NCBI GenBank assembly: GCA_020536535.1
Contig: JAHLWZ010000291.1
Coordinates: 63,061-127,060, forward strand
Origin: Pelomyxa schiedti
Taxonomy: Eukaryota > Evosea > Pelobiontida > Pelomyxidae
Direction of reading: 5' to 3'
Length of the DNA: 64,000 bases
Shown: piece by piece, positions 34,361 to 46,195 of the stretch
Layout of the letters: every line of letters begins with the position of its first letter
How positions within the stretch are numbered: the first letter of the stretch is position 1
Made by a program: the position numbers and the translations under genes
The notes under the pieces: model-generated
Seen by the model: only the letters and a program-made list of their open reading frames with translations
Database searches by the model: none
What the model was told of the DNA's origin: nothing

Positions 34361-36340
34361 ATGGATCCGGCAGAACACGACGATGCCCAGCCACAGCAAC
34401 AACAAGACACACCGGAAGACACACAACAAGCAGACGACAACCACGCCGTGCAGGGCACAGCCGACGATGATGTAGTCCAAGGCGTCGAAGGCGAGGCCGA
34501 GGAGGGGGGGGGCCAACAAGAGCACCAAGGCGACCACGAGACGGAGCCGGCGCACCAAGTTGGCGTAGAGGTAGAAAGCGAGGAGGAGGTCGACGACGAC
34601 GACGGCATGGGGCTGGACCCGGAGCTGTTGATGGCGCTGCTCGAGAGCACGATGTACCACGGGGACCAGTCCTCGCCCTCGGCAAAAAGTATTTGTTGTT
34701 GGTGCTTTGTAGTTTTGGTGGCGTTTGTGGTTGATTGCTTACTGTATTGGTAGAAGGTTCTGTGACATTTGACATGTCACTCCCGGCAACTCATTCATAT
34801 TTGGGCACAGTTGAGCCAAGTTAAGGAGAAAACTATTTCTTTATGTCTCCAATCCAACTTGAATTCAAGTTACTGGAGCATTCTGCCAAGAACTGTGCCA
34901 TGGACTAGATGTAGTGCTTCCAATCTTCTTCTTCAATGATGTTGTGCTGTTTCCTGGCCAGACTCTTCCTCTGCGGTTATTTGACAAAGAGAAAGTTGAC
35001 CGGATGTTGAAGATTGCTACTGAAGGAGTAACAAAGATGTTCGGAGTAGTGTATCTTATAGAAACGTGCGTTACTTCTTTATTTTATGCTCTATTGACCT
35101 TTTTTGTATTAGTGACGATGGAAAGAAATCTCTATCCCGCGTGGGCACTTTGGCACAGGTACTGTCCCTGAGGTCTGAAGGTGGACAATTGGTTTTGCTG
35201 GCAGAAGTACTTCACCAACATCCAAACAACAATGTGCTTAATGTGCTGAACAGGGAAAAAGACGCTTCCAAATTCAGAAGTATTGGGTGGACTCCTCAGA
35301 CTGGTTTGCCCAGGTAGGCACGCACCTTACTGTTGTTTCCTTACATTTCGCAATGACAGAACCTCAGGGGTTCATCCTTGGAGAATGTTTTTCACAGATT
35401 CCGGCACAATGTCTGCACCCATACGCAAACATTTTAAGTATAGCATCAGTTACCGATAATTTTCACTAATCTTCTGTAAGGAAATCCAAAAAAAAGAACT
35501 CCCACCTACACTTCTTGGCCAAGCTGGATTTACCATAAGATCGATCCAGGTTTTCACACCCGCATTAACCAATTAGTGATTTACTTCCCTCCCTATAGTG
35601 TCTCTAATGGAACAGGCCAAAAAATGCTTAGCAACTGTAATCCAAGTTGAGCCCCCTAAACTATGTTCTGCACTTGAGTTTTCATTTTGGTTGGCTTGGA
35701 ATCTTCCTGTCTCCAACGAAACACGGCAGGTACGACAATACGAGGCCACAAAACTTAGTAACTCTCAACTCAGGAACTTCTAGAAGCTGGATCTGTTGGG
35801 GAGAGAATCCAACTAGAATTGAATGTACTGGATACAGCCGATACCTGGCTTTGCTGCCACAATTGCCGCCAGAAGATCGCACAGAAACAAGTACCGTCCC
35901 AGCTCGCAATTACTTTCTCTAAATAAAAAAGCACATATTTAGTATGTCTAAAACGGGTTGTATTGGAACATATGTCAATCCATATGGAGTCCTTCATGAC
36001 ACTGTGACATTAAGTCAAGCCCAAGGGATACTATTGTGGGGACCTTTCTCGGAACAGGAAAGCTGGTTTCCTGGGTTAGCTCCAACTTACCAAAACACAC
36101 AACTGTTTCTATTTACCAATTATTATCAGGTACGCATGGAGAATTGCTTATTGCATTACTTGCCACACGCACCTTGGTTGGATATACCGAGCCGTTGCTG
36201 GTCAACACCTGTCACCAGAAATATTTTGGGGTGTTAGGCGCTCATCTGTTGTTTCACAGACTGTATTTGAGAAGAAGAAACCAAAGCACAAAGCGTTACT
36301 GCAGCCTCCCCTTCCAACATTTGATAAAAGGAAACCCTGA
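34361..36340 (+). CDS. CRBN: cereblon (LON-N and CULT domains)
   Basis: A substrate receptor of CUL4-DDB1 ubiquitin ligases in animals and plants. It has an acidic N-terminus from ATG 34361, then THSYLGTVEP. The LON-N domain (~34890-35300) has LPIFFFNDVVLFPGQTLPLR and a GVVYLIE strand. A DDB1-binding helical region follows. The CULT domain (~35830-36240) carries the zinc pair LCCHNCRQK, then GTYVNPYGVLHDTVTL, ESWFPG spliced (~36076) to YAWRIAYCITCHTHLGW, and HLSPEIFWGVRRSSV. All four zinc cysteines are present. In the cage that binds thalidomide-type ligands in human CRBN, the three Trp positions (380, 386, 400) are conserved, the His378 position is Glu and the Phe402 position is Tyr by motif alignment. 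A basic tail ends FDKRKP. Several small exons near 35320-35650 are approximate. Confidence 0.9.
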
Positions 36341-36568
36341 CCATTGGCCTAAGGCTGCAAAAAAGTAGAATTCATTCGAAAAAAAGAAGATCCAGACTAC
36401 GCCTTGGCCTGCCGAACCAAGGCCCTACTACTGCGCCACCGTCGGCAATACGAAGAAAAAATTCGTTTTTAAAAATAAACTACGCCCTGCTCCTGGTTCC
36501 TATTTGTGTGCCTTTTTTTTGGCTACAACAAAGTCACTGGCCCTCAGTGATCCCTTACCCTTGGGCGT
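36341..36568. other. intergenic, nothing coding seen
   Basis: Sequence between the cereblon stop and the tRNA-like gene. No protein frame or RNA gene is recognised; this is probably the cereblon 3' UTR and terminator. Confidence 0.4.
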
Positions 36569-36639
36569 GCCCACTTGGCCTAGCGGTAGTGTGACGGAAC
36601 TTTATGCGGGCGACCTCGGTTCGAAGCCGAGAGTGGGCA
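36569..36639 (+). tRNA. tRNA-like gene with degenerate anticodon arm (possible tRNA pseudogene)
   Basis: The ends form a perfect 7-bp acceptor stem (GCCCACT with AGTGGGC) plus a discriminator A. The T arm is canonical (CTCGG, loop TTCGAAG, CCGAG) and supplies a perfect B box. The D region TGGCCTAGCGG matches an A box. The total of 71 nt aligns without gaps to a normal tRNA such as yeast tRNA-Gly. The anticodon stem, however, pairs at only about two of five positions and the base before the anticodon is C instead of U, so no anticodon is assigned. T runs at ~36673 could end Pol III transcription. It is either a tRNA pseudogene, a tRNA-derived Pol III element, or a gene carrying base errors. 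Confidence 0.6.
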
Positions 36640-36906
36640 TTGCTCTCCTTCCCCCTTCCCTCCCCCCCCCCATTTTTTGTTTTTTGTGCTATGTGGGGTG
36701 CTGTTGTGTGGTGGGGTAAAGAGTGTGTTTCTTCCCCACAAAAAAAAGGTCTTAGTCACTACCACCACTGACCATTTACAAATAAAAAATAAAAAACATT
36801 CATTTTGATTTTGTAAATTGTTAGTTCCACATAATAAGGACTGCACACGCAAGAGTCCCAATTGGCCTTATTAGTCACTTGAAATTACATTCTTCATGTT
36901 GACTGT
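36640..36906. other. intergenic with C-run, no gene seen
   Basis: Contains pyrimidine-rich sequence with a run of nine or more C (~36661-36670), then T runs and AT-rich sequence. No gene is recognised. Confidence 0.4.
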
Positions 36907-39024
36907 TCAGCTTCTCTTGGCTCTGCCTCTCGTCCCTTTGTTATTTGAACTGGAACTACTGGAACTGGCACTCACACTCACGCTCCCCTTCACATTCGCA
37001 TTCACATTACTGCATGTGGAGCATGTGGAAGTTGATGATGCTTCTGTTATCTGAAAGTGTCATCAGCTGTATCTTTTGCAGAGTATACTCTCAAGTAGGA
37101 CATTATCGGGAGGGGACAAGGGGATGTGATATATTTCAAGTAGATTTTGCACTGCACGGCCCCGCATGTAAACGTCTGTAGCAGCTTCTTCCGGACACGA
37201 TTTCTGGAGGCATGTAGCTAGGTTTCTCCCAAGTGAAGGGCGTGCCAAAATTTGCAGAATACTCGAGGTCAATGAGTATCCACTGATTCACTTCTGTATT
37301 GAACATTATGTTTGGGGGTTCGCACATCTCTATGTGCAACTCCAATTGAGTGCAAGAATCTCAAGGCCATCAGTACGTCATGCATCAGATGCTTTATATC
37401 TTGTTCGTCAGTGACCACTTTCCGGGAGCAAACTGGGATAAGAAAGATGTTGAGTTGGCTTCTTCTAAATAATCGGACTCTTCCTTGAATGAGGTATCTG
37501 CAAGGTGTAATACACTTGTACAATTTTTTTAGGAATTTATCTCCTTGACAGTGAGAACTAGAGGCGTTGTTAGTTCAGTAAGTATTTTCAACATCGCTTC
37601 TGAACACGGTCTCGGAGGATAGTCACCCTACATTCATTTGTATCTTTGACCACACGTTCTATTGGGTCAGAGTGCACCACCTTTTTGAGGAAAACAGTCA
37701 TTAAAGTGCCACTCACAAGGAAAAGAAACTTGCCAGGTTTAGAGATACAACAGTTGCTAAAAACCTGCAAATATTACCAAGCATGTGAATATTGTAAGCC
37801 GGTCCTGAAAAGATTTATGTAGATTGGAATAGGAGTGCTCCAGAGTTCACCAGTAGCCTCTGAACTTTCGTGTTCACTAGGTTTTTCCTCACCTTGTTAT
37901 ACTTTCATCAGCACAATCAAATTTCTCATTCAGACAACCACACCTTTAAAATAAACTGTATTGTCAAGTGTCAGTTGAAAGTCAGGCCGAAAACGAGTTG
38001 TGTCTTCGAATGTTAAATTGCGTCGATACCTCAGGTCAGAGAGCCATTTGCAGTGCCTTTGGCAAAGCTTTTTTTTTTTTTTAGGAATGGTTTAACGAAG
38101 GAGAGCAGTGACTCACATAGAATACACGATCCACAAGGGAACCGATGGTAACACTGAGAGGCTTCAGAGCCAGTAAATTCACAACTTGCACCAATCATAG
38201 CTATTACAGCCTCTGCGTCATTGCTCAGTTTATGTAGACCTGATGGCACAAACACATTCGGCAAGTCCATAGACAAATCAGAACACGTCGGTATCTTGCA
38301 TCTGAGTGGACTTGTAAGAAGCTGTCTGTAGACATTTGGTGTTGGACTTGAAAGTTGTTCAAATGGTGAACCTAAGTCATCAAATACCTTGCAAGTAAAA
38401 TCGAAAAGTTTTCAAATGTGCATAAAAATATTCATGCATACCAATTGGGTTTGCGAATTTCTGAATTGTATTTTCTGTGGATCTTATTGGTAATAAAAGC
38501 AATGCCGCATCAGCAGAGGGTACAAGAGCATAAGCATCCTTAAATTTAGGAATCTCCCCTGAGAGCTTGTCTGGGGCAGCAATCGTGAGACACGGTCCTT
38601 TTCACAACTGCATATCCAGTTGATTGCATCCTCAGCACTTTCCATGGTCAGCATTGCCCTCGCGGTTCCTCTGGGTGGGGTGAAATGCCGAGCAAATTCT
38701 GAAGCCAAGGTTTTGAAAGAAGAAAGCAGTTTCATTAAGTGCAGCTTGGCTCCCTCTTCATTCTGCCATAGTAGCCAAATCCGCTTCCAAAACGTCATCA
38801 AGAACGCTTTGTTTCCCACAGGCCAACTGCAACTCGAACAGTGCGCACCAGCTCCTCAACGACAGGAACCACCTCCTCAACTGGTTGGCGCCTGTCAGTT
38901 TCTCTGCAATTTCAAGGCACAACGCATCGCGCGCCTGGCTGTCCCCGCGACGATCACGAGACTGCGCCCAAGCAACTGACGCGGAGGCAGGGGTGGATGT
39001 CGTAGCTGCGGTCGATCCTGGCAC
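36907..39024 (-). CDS. Crinkler-type protein: PD-(D/E)xK-like domain plus divergent kinase, two apparent frameshifts
   Basis: The N-terminal helical part (~39024-38400) contains a likely 31-nt and a 23-nt intron, then a Cys-rich region (~38250-38130). At ~38000-37865, FRPDFQLTLDNTVYF is spliced to KGEEKPSEHESSEA, giving a D...E-x-K signature as in REase-fold domains of Crinkler (CRN) effectors. The C-terminal part is kinase-like: LMHDVLMALRFLHSIGVAHRDVR, then PNIMFN, WILIDLEYS (DFG replaced by DLE), SYMPPEI and EAATDVYMRGRAV. The family typically shows HRDVR-x-PN. The kinase frame changes by +1 after HRDVR (within CCCCCAAA, ~37330) and again after PPEIVSG (~37190). I see no intron that explains either, so the gene is broken or the sequence has two indels. 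A Ser/Asn-rich tail (to 36907) joins by a good splice. No upstream in-frame ATG was found; the start is provisional. Confidence 0.55.
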
Positions 39025-39270
39025 CGGGGTACGACTCGATGTCGGGTTTTGTTTTTGGCTTGTTGGTGATGGTCGAACTGCTTGTTTTTTTATTTTTTTT
39101 TTGGTACCCCATTTGATACGGGGAGGGAATTCAAAGGGCGGGGTGAAACAAAATACTTCCTATTTAGTACGTCACTACTAGGGTTCTGTTACGGGTCAAC
39201 AATGCTGCACTATCATCTTTTTAATGGCGTGAGCCGTGAATAAGTTGCGCCGCTGCTACACATGTGGCTG

Positions 39271-42200
39271 TCAAATAATACTCTTCTTCACCACTGGAGT
39301 TGCTGAACCTGCAAAAGAGAGGTAAGGCATTTGAATAGAAATGTCTGGTTCTGGGTTTCGTTGGTATTGGAAATGGGAACCGTACTCCTTGATAATAAAC
39401 AGTTCTGTGAAAAGCGACTGCACAGCAGCACTTGCTATAACATATTGCAAAATCATTGCAACATCATCGCCGGTAATCACAGGAGGTTTGGGTGAGAGGT
39501 CTTCAGCTTCACCAGTATTAGCGTTGCTTGAAGTGGTATTCTCGGTGGTATTTTCATTGGGTGTGGCTTCAGCAGAGTTGATAGTGGGGCTAGGCCCCTC
39601 CTCCACTTCTGGGACCCACAAGGAATAAACTTGCTGGGTTACGGATTTAAAAACATTGAGAAGCTGCTTCGCTTTGAGGACTGGGCACTTCATCTGTGTG
39701 AAGGCATCTCTGAAGAGCTTAATTGCGCAGCTAAAGGGTCTAGACTGCGGAGAACCTTGTGCAGAGGATATTGGCCCCTGTTTTTTCATGATGAGTAAAA
39801 CTTCGACTCTCAGGTAAAAATAGACACACCACATAAAATTTTTCATGCACTCCAAAGAATGCGGGATCCTTTTGAGATACGTTGGGGTATAGTTGCTCGG
39901 CGGTAGCATCAGCACCCCCACAGGTCAGGCCTTTGTCGTTCATATTGAATGCCTGGCATTAGATGATCAATATCAGATACTAAAGACGAGGCTAACCTTG
40001 CACTGTGAGACTAGTTGGTGATGAAACCTGATGATGAGCTCTGCTTCTATTTGTTCCTTTGTAGACTTCTCTGAAAACTCGGCAGGAATTGTCCTGGTGA
40101 ACAGTGAATAAATACTACCTAGAACTTTTTAGAAAGGGGGAAAAAAAAAGACTGCCCTGTAAGGGACTGCAAAAAAAGTCTTAATACCTGTAACAGCTTT
40201 TAAATTTGATTTCAGAGCTTGGGCAGTTGATCCCTTCAACACCAGTGTACGTAACATATTTGCGACTTCCCTATTCCTTTGGGGAATAGAAGTAAGTTTT
40301 TGTGTTACAAAGAGAACTTCTCACAAAAAGAAGTCTTGCACTAAAAGTGATTGTCGAGAACCAAAGAGGTGATGAGCAGGAAGGCTATGGTTAAAATAAA
40401 TACTTCGGTAAAACAGTTATCTAGAAAGTACTTGGCTCGGTCCCGGGCAGATACTGCACAGGCATTTAGCTTCTGTGTGATATCCTCAAGTGTAAAACAG
40501 CTCAAAGAGTTCAGCACGGAAATATCTTGGTCCCTTTCTGGGAAAGATGGCAGGTGAATCTTGCCCTGGCAAAAACTATCTCTATGTAACTGGACTGAAG
40601 AAAAAAAAGAAGGTAACATACGCATATCGCTTCAGTTCATCTAAAATGCCAAAGATTATACTGTATCTGTAGATATTGCGAGCTCCATGCATCAATTGAT
40701 CCCAGAGTAGCACATGGTAGTGCTGAAGAGGGGGAATGCACGCTCCTCCCCTTTCAGCTATCTCCATCAAGTTTGGGTATGAGTGATCAGGTGCAGCATG
40801 GCACAATTGAATAAGTTCATCAAGTTTCTAATGCTCGTCGGAATGATTATTGTTGAGTTCATGTGGATACCTGCTGCACTGAAGATTTCAGTAAATTGAA
40901 AGTGGGACTTAGAAGTAACTGAGCCACATTTGGCGCAGAGAGTGCTGTAGCCACCGCTACAGCACCCTGGAAGTTCCGTAGTTTGAGTAAGAAAAAACCA
41001 AGCTTGATACAAGCCTTAGGAAAATTAGGTGAAATAAAATTGAGTTTATTTTGTCACCTTTACTGCTGATGTAAGTTTCGATTGCCTGACTAAGAGCTGT
41101 GAGATAACCCAATTCTTTTCTGCCTCGAATCTCTTCACAAGTTCGAGACGTTCTGGTGAGTGTGGCTATAAAATGCAATGTTAACAGCACATAGAGACGG
41201 ATAAGGGGGAGTGAAGATCGAGAAGATACAGAGATAAAGTTTCGTGAAGTGCTGACGCAATTACGAAATAAGGTCCAATCTATGTATGTCCATGTTGATG
41301 CAAGGTTGAGTACCCCAGTGCTTAAGATTTCGGGATAATCTTCCCAGCTGATTGAATTAGGAGTGGAGGGAGGCGCCATCATGGTAGGAATGTCATCACC
41401 ACATAAGCCTTCCACTGCCGCAGCTGCAAGGAACCCTTTTAACGCAGAAAGCATAATATCTTGTGAGAAGTCGCCTGCCAGTTAAAGTGCAGTCAGTTGC
41501 TGAAAAATAAGACAATGAACATACTGGGGATGAGAGAAACCCACTCAGAAACGAAGTCAATAACCCACCTAGACTGAGCTTCGTTGTGAAATTCAAGCAC
41601 TTTCATACAGAACGTTATGAATGTTTCTATATTTACTTCTGGATACTCGACGGGCAATGAGAGGATAAATCCAACTGCTGATTGGATGTCTTGTCGCTTG
41701 GAGCTAGTGAGATTCAGTTGAGTTCCAATTTTTGGAACAAAAAATTATTACTAAATAAAAAGGAGAGGTATTTCTTAATATTCGCATTACCTTACGAGCC
41801 AGACTTCCATGCACTCAAATATAAAGGTCTGATACTCCAATTGTGTGCTTGGTGAAAACCGCATGTTATTTTGAGGAAGTAGAGTTGAGTCCGCGGAATC
41901 TACTATGTCCTTTAGAAACTTTTTCGAGTTGCCGGACTTAAGGAAGTCGGAGATGCACTGCTTTGCTACACTGATCAAGCTTTCACATTGTGAAAGATTA
42001 TCACATAAGTCGCCAACAGACACCACAGAAGGGAAGGAGTCAATTAGAATTTCCTGACATCGCTTGAGTAACAGAGACCACAAAAGACAGATGGTCTGAA
42101 GGTGTAAGTCGAGAGATCCTCTTCCTTGGAAAAATGAACCCTGAAGTTGTATATTAAATACAAATAACAATAGCACTTATGAATAAATAGAAAAATAGGG

Positions 42201-44523
42201 TATAAAAAACGCTGTTGCAGTATTTTACACTTACAGCAATTGGATTTCCCTCCAAAACTGAAAGTTCATTATCAACCACTACAATATCGAGTCCATATTT
42301 GCTGGAAATGCTGGGGAAGAATCGATACTTGAACAAATTGTGTGTATTGAGGTCGTTGACTGGGACCTAATTTATGATGAATTGCATGGTGACTTTCAAT
42401 GGGTCTACCAACAGGCAGCCAATACCTGGACCTCCTTAAAAATATACTTCAGGGATTTCAGAAATTTGGCTTGTACACCATCCAATAGCTGAGATTTAAG
42501 TTTAATGGTGTCTGCTCCACCTTGTAATTCTCTGAGCAAAGTGCGTTCAATGAATGTTACCAACCTCAAGGACCAGGTTGGGTGATGCAGACGGCGAACT
42601 GCATGTGGTTGTGTGTTCAATTTTGAGCCAATTTCTGGCTGAGACAGGGATGGCATCCTTGAAAGAAATGATTGGACCACACATATTTGCGTTATTGTTG
42701 GCTGGTGAAGTGTGGGCCTCTGGGCAAGTGATGTCATGAAGCATTTCACAGACTCTTCATATCTTCTCAAATGTTTTAGGGCAGATCCCTTTTCAAATAA
42801 AATCTCAGGATTCCAGTGCATTTGTTGTCGGAGGATTTCATCGTAACAGTCTACAGCTTCCTCAAAACGTTGCAAAGATTTCAGAGAAACGCTCTTTCGA
42901 TACAGGGCAAGTGGATCATGAGGAACATGCTTCAAGTAGTCATTGAAACACACCACAGCATCGTCATGATGTTCAAGAAGATTAAGGTATAACCCCTTTT
43001 CGAAGAGAAAGGAAAGTTCATCTAAGGCAAGAATGCAACTATTTTGAGTCTGTGGCATCCGTGCGGATAGTGATGGTGGACGACTTGAGGAAGATAAAGC
43101 ATTAAGGCTTCCCGAAGAAAAAAGAGCAGGTGAGGAAGGTTTAGGTGATGAAGTTCTTCCTGGAGTTGGTTGGTCTATGCCAGGGGAAAAGCTCGGTGTT
43201 AGGGATGAGGGTTGAGCTGGAGCGAAAATAGCCTCACTGTATCTGCCAACGAGGATCAATGAAGCATCCCGGAAGAAAGCCCAATGTGGAGAAGGTAGAG
43301 GGGATCGCTTTAATGCCAGCTCAAAACAGCCGAGAGCTTGCTCATGTTGGCTCAAATTTTTCAGTGTTAAGCCTCGCAGCACATTTAACATTGCCTCATC
43401 AAAACGTTTCTTTGCAAGAAGTTCTAAAACTTCCAAGGCATCGTCATTGAATCCTAGCGATCGTAACAGTGACGCCTTTCTTGCCATTAATGTCTGACTA
43501 TTCGGTGAATGTCTGAGTGCAGCTTCATAAATAGCTAGTGCTTCGGTCCTTCTTGCATTTTGTTCTAACAGTAACCCGGCTTCAAACAGCGCCATAGCAT
43601 CACCACTGAATAACGTGTTACCGCGCAAAGCACTCCAGTCCAACCCTGTGCGCACACATATCAACGACATTTCGTCCGTATCCATGTCAGGACGTTCTTT
43701 GTCACACACAAATTTTATGCCACGAACCCCTAGATATCGGCCATGTGCATTCCTGATCCAAGTTAACTAACTACAAGGATACTCACACACAGGCAGACAA
43801 AAAAAAAAAAAAAAAAAAGTCGAAAATGAAAACACACGCTCACACATTCACGTGAATGATATGTTACAAACATACGCACTTGAGGAAAAAGCACTTTGGG
43901 CTAGTCGTGGCGTCCTCGACGAGATAAGTCTCGTGGTTGCTGGGGTCGTTTCTGTCCAGAATCGGGAACGCGCCCTTCTTGGGGCTCCGCATCCACATGC
44001 CGTTGTACGGCTTGATCGCGAGAGCCAGCGGCTCCTCCTGCGACGACACGCGCAGCACCAGCCACAGCTCGCACACCCGCGGCGGGGCCCCCGGCGCCGA
44101 GAGCGCCACGCCCGTGCCCGGCTCCGACGGCGCCAGCGAGTACGCGGGGGCCCCGGGCCCGGCGGTCGCCGACGAAGAGGCGGAGGTCGAGGTGCTGGTG
44201 TGGCTGGCGGCGGCGGCGGCGCCGCTGCTGGTGCTGCCGCTGCTGGCGAGGAGGCCCGAGATGTTGGGGGAGGGGGCGCGGGGGGGAGGAGACCGCGAGG
44301 AGAAGAGGGAGAGGGAGGGGGGCTCCGGGGGCAGCGTCGGGGAGGCGTGGGACGCGGAGGGCGCCGCGGCCGCGGCGGCGGGGGGCGGCTGGGCCGGAGG
44401 CGGCGCGGGGCCCCAGGACAGGAAGCAGTTTATGAGGGGCAGGTGCACGAGGTAGTGGCCGCACGTGGCCGCACGGTGCGGCGGCTGGTGCCTCTTGGCG
44501 GGTGCCGACGCCGTTGCTGACAT
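39271..44523 (-). CDS. large TPR protein with VPS9-like C-terminus
   Basis: A long multi-exon gene. Exon 1 (44523-~43890) is very GC-rich, starting MSATASAPAKRHQPPHRAA, with Pro/Ala/Ser low complexity, then RVCELWLVLRVSSQEEPLAL. After an intron with a T-rich tract, exon 2 (to ~42428) gives NAHGRYLGVRGIKFVCD, then TPR-like repeats: FEAGLLLEQNARRTEALAIY, AALRHSPNSQTLMARKASL, QALGCFELALKRSP, LYRKSVSLKSLQRFEEAVDC, FEKGSALKHLRRYEESVKCF. Helical exons of unknown family follow (42330-40340). The end resembles a VPS9 RabGEF domain: IEAELIIRFHHQLVSQC, FRDAFTQMKCPVLKAKQLL, a Thr/Asn-rich insert, then GDDVAMILQYVIASAAVQSL and FTELFIIKEY, with Asp and a later Tyr where the family has its key residues. 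The VPS9 call is tentative; the TPR call is firm. Confidence 0.58.
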
Positions 44524-44802
44524 CTCGCGTGTGTGCTGCTCTGCGTGGGTGTCACGGTGCCCGGTTGTTTTTCCTTTTCCTAAGGATTGTCTTGTTCCGC
44601 TTTGGATCACTTGTTGAAAGAACTGTTCGCTGGGTGTACATCCCAAGTTGGGACGGAGATCTGGGGAGAGGAGTGGCAGAGAGGATGCAGGACCCTCAAG
44701 GAGTCACTGTGTGAATTCCAAGCGAGAATTCCTTGTCAATGATGATTGCTTGGCTTTTAAAAATTGGATTCTCACACAGAGAACGCGTAATTTAGTGGGA
44801 GG

Positions 44803-46132
44803 ATGAACAAGCCAAGCGTCACGTTGATCGGCGGGGTTGTTGCCGAGAGGGTGGACTACTCCTTGGAATCTTTCTTGTTGGACTTTCCTGCTGGTTCTTC
44901 TTTCCCCTTCCCCCACACCGAAATGGCCGTACCCCGTTTTGTTTTGTTTTCCCAACTCAATTCCCACTCTCATATCACGACAAGGAGTTTACACTGTGTG
45001 TCGAACGGTACAGAGAAATAAAATCTTTGATTACGTCGATCACCTCAATCGCTTGGGTGTGTAGTTGTACACACACAAAAAAAGTGACACTTACGGTGGA
45101 ATTTCTACTAGTTGATTCAATCGGCATAAAGTTGGGCGTTCGCGTACCCGACGCCGAATCCATAATTTCACGAGGACTGAGGACTGTTGTGCCACGGGCT
45201 TTATCTGCCGCCGAATCGTCGTTTGGCTCAAAATGCTCAGAATTCAGGATGACTTTACTTGTTATTGATGCCACAACCATTGCAAATGTATGTCACATGT
45301 CCCATGCTACATGGCGCTCAACACACCTCCAAAAAATGGAATCTCATTTTGATGCGGTAACATTTTTCGCAGCCTACTGCACCAAATGTAGACTTTGCTG
45401 TCCATGTTGAAGCATTACCTGATTTGGCTAAGCCACCTGTGGCAGTCGAGATATGGGACTCGCCTGGGCGGCAATCTCCCAACGTCAAAGATTCTGCGTG
45501 GATTCGGTAAGGATTCACCCTCCCCACTCCGAGCTTTGTGGGTTTTCTCCCTGTACCCCTCATCACTCTTTAGGCAAAGGAAAGTACTGAAGCCACGCAT
45601 AACTGGCCGAGTTAATGAAGTTGTTCTCAATGCCAATGGTGATGTACTTGAAGGATTGTCTTCAAATTTCTATGCAGTTAGGGGAGGTCAAGTTTACACT
45701 GCTCCTGATGATGTAATCTTGAAAGGGACTGTCAGGTGCCTTTGTATGGACCACTACATATTCCCCAAATTTACCTGGCAACAGAACGATGATTGTGCAA
45801 CTATGTAGGAAAAACGGTATACCGGTTGTGATGGAATGCCCAAAGGAAGCCGAGGCATCCACATGGGAAGCTGCCTTTATAACCAGTATGCCAACACCCA
45901 ACCCACTTCTTCTAATCTCAACTCTCAAAAGGTACTTCACGCTTGGTTCTGGACCTCGATCAAATTGAATTTTTCACAGCAAGTGGAACTTCCAAACAAG
46001 GTATTTATTTACCCCATGCACTCTCACTAACTTTACACAGTGGTGCACCCACAAGTGAATCACCCTCTTGTGATGCGGATATCTGAACTTGTGAGAAACG
46101 CCGTGGATGAAGTGAGTGTCAATGTGTGCTGA
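44803..46132 (+). CDS. class IV aminotransferase-like PLP enzyme
   Basis: The start ATG at 44803 opens MNKPSVTLIGG. After an intron, VYTVCRTVQRNKIFDYVDHL matches the family's G-x-YTT-R ... HL-RL entry. Further exons give DLAKPPVAVEIWDSPGR, VKDSAWIRQRKVLKP (region of the PLP lysine), VNEVVLNANGDVLEGLSSNF (the conserved E-LL-N--G-VLEG-SSN-F signature), QVYTAPDDVILKGTVR and AAFITSMPTPNPLL. This is fold-type IV, as in branched-chain or D-amino-acid aminotransferases and ADC lyase; substrate cannot be assigned. It ends at 46132, 63 bp from the converging phosphatase stop. Exons at 45070-45400 are approximate. Confidence 0.75.
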
Positions 46133-46195
46133 AAGCTTTTGATGTAAAAAAACACCCAAAAGAGGGAAAAAAATTCTTTTTGTGAACGTTCTCTC

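Noticed and set aside
38571-38800. Apparent frameshifts in the N-terminal half of the Crinkler-type gene
   Set aside because: Explained by a 31-nt and a 23-nt GT-AG intron that restore frame; only the two shifts in the kinase part remain unexplained.
43852-44520. Plus-strand Gly/Arg-rich frames
   Set aside because: Antisense of the GC-rich first exon of the TPR gene.
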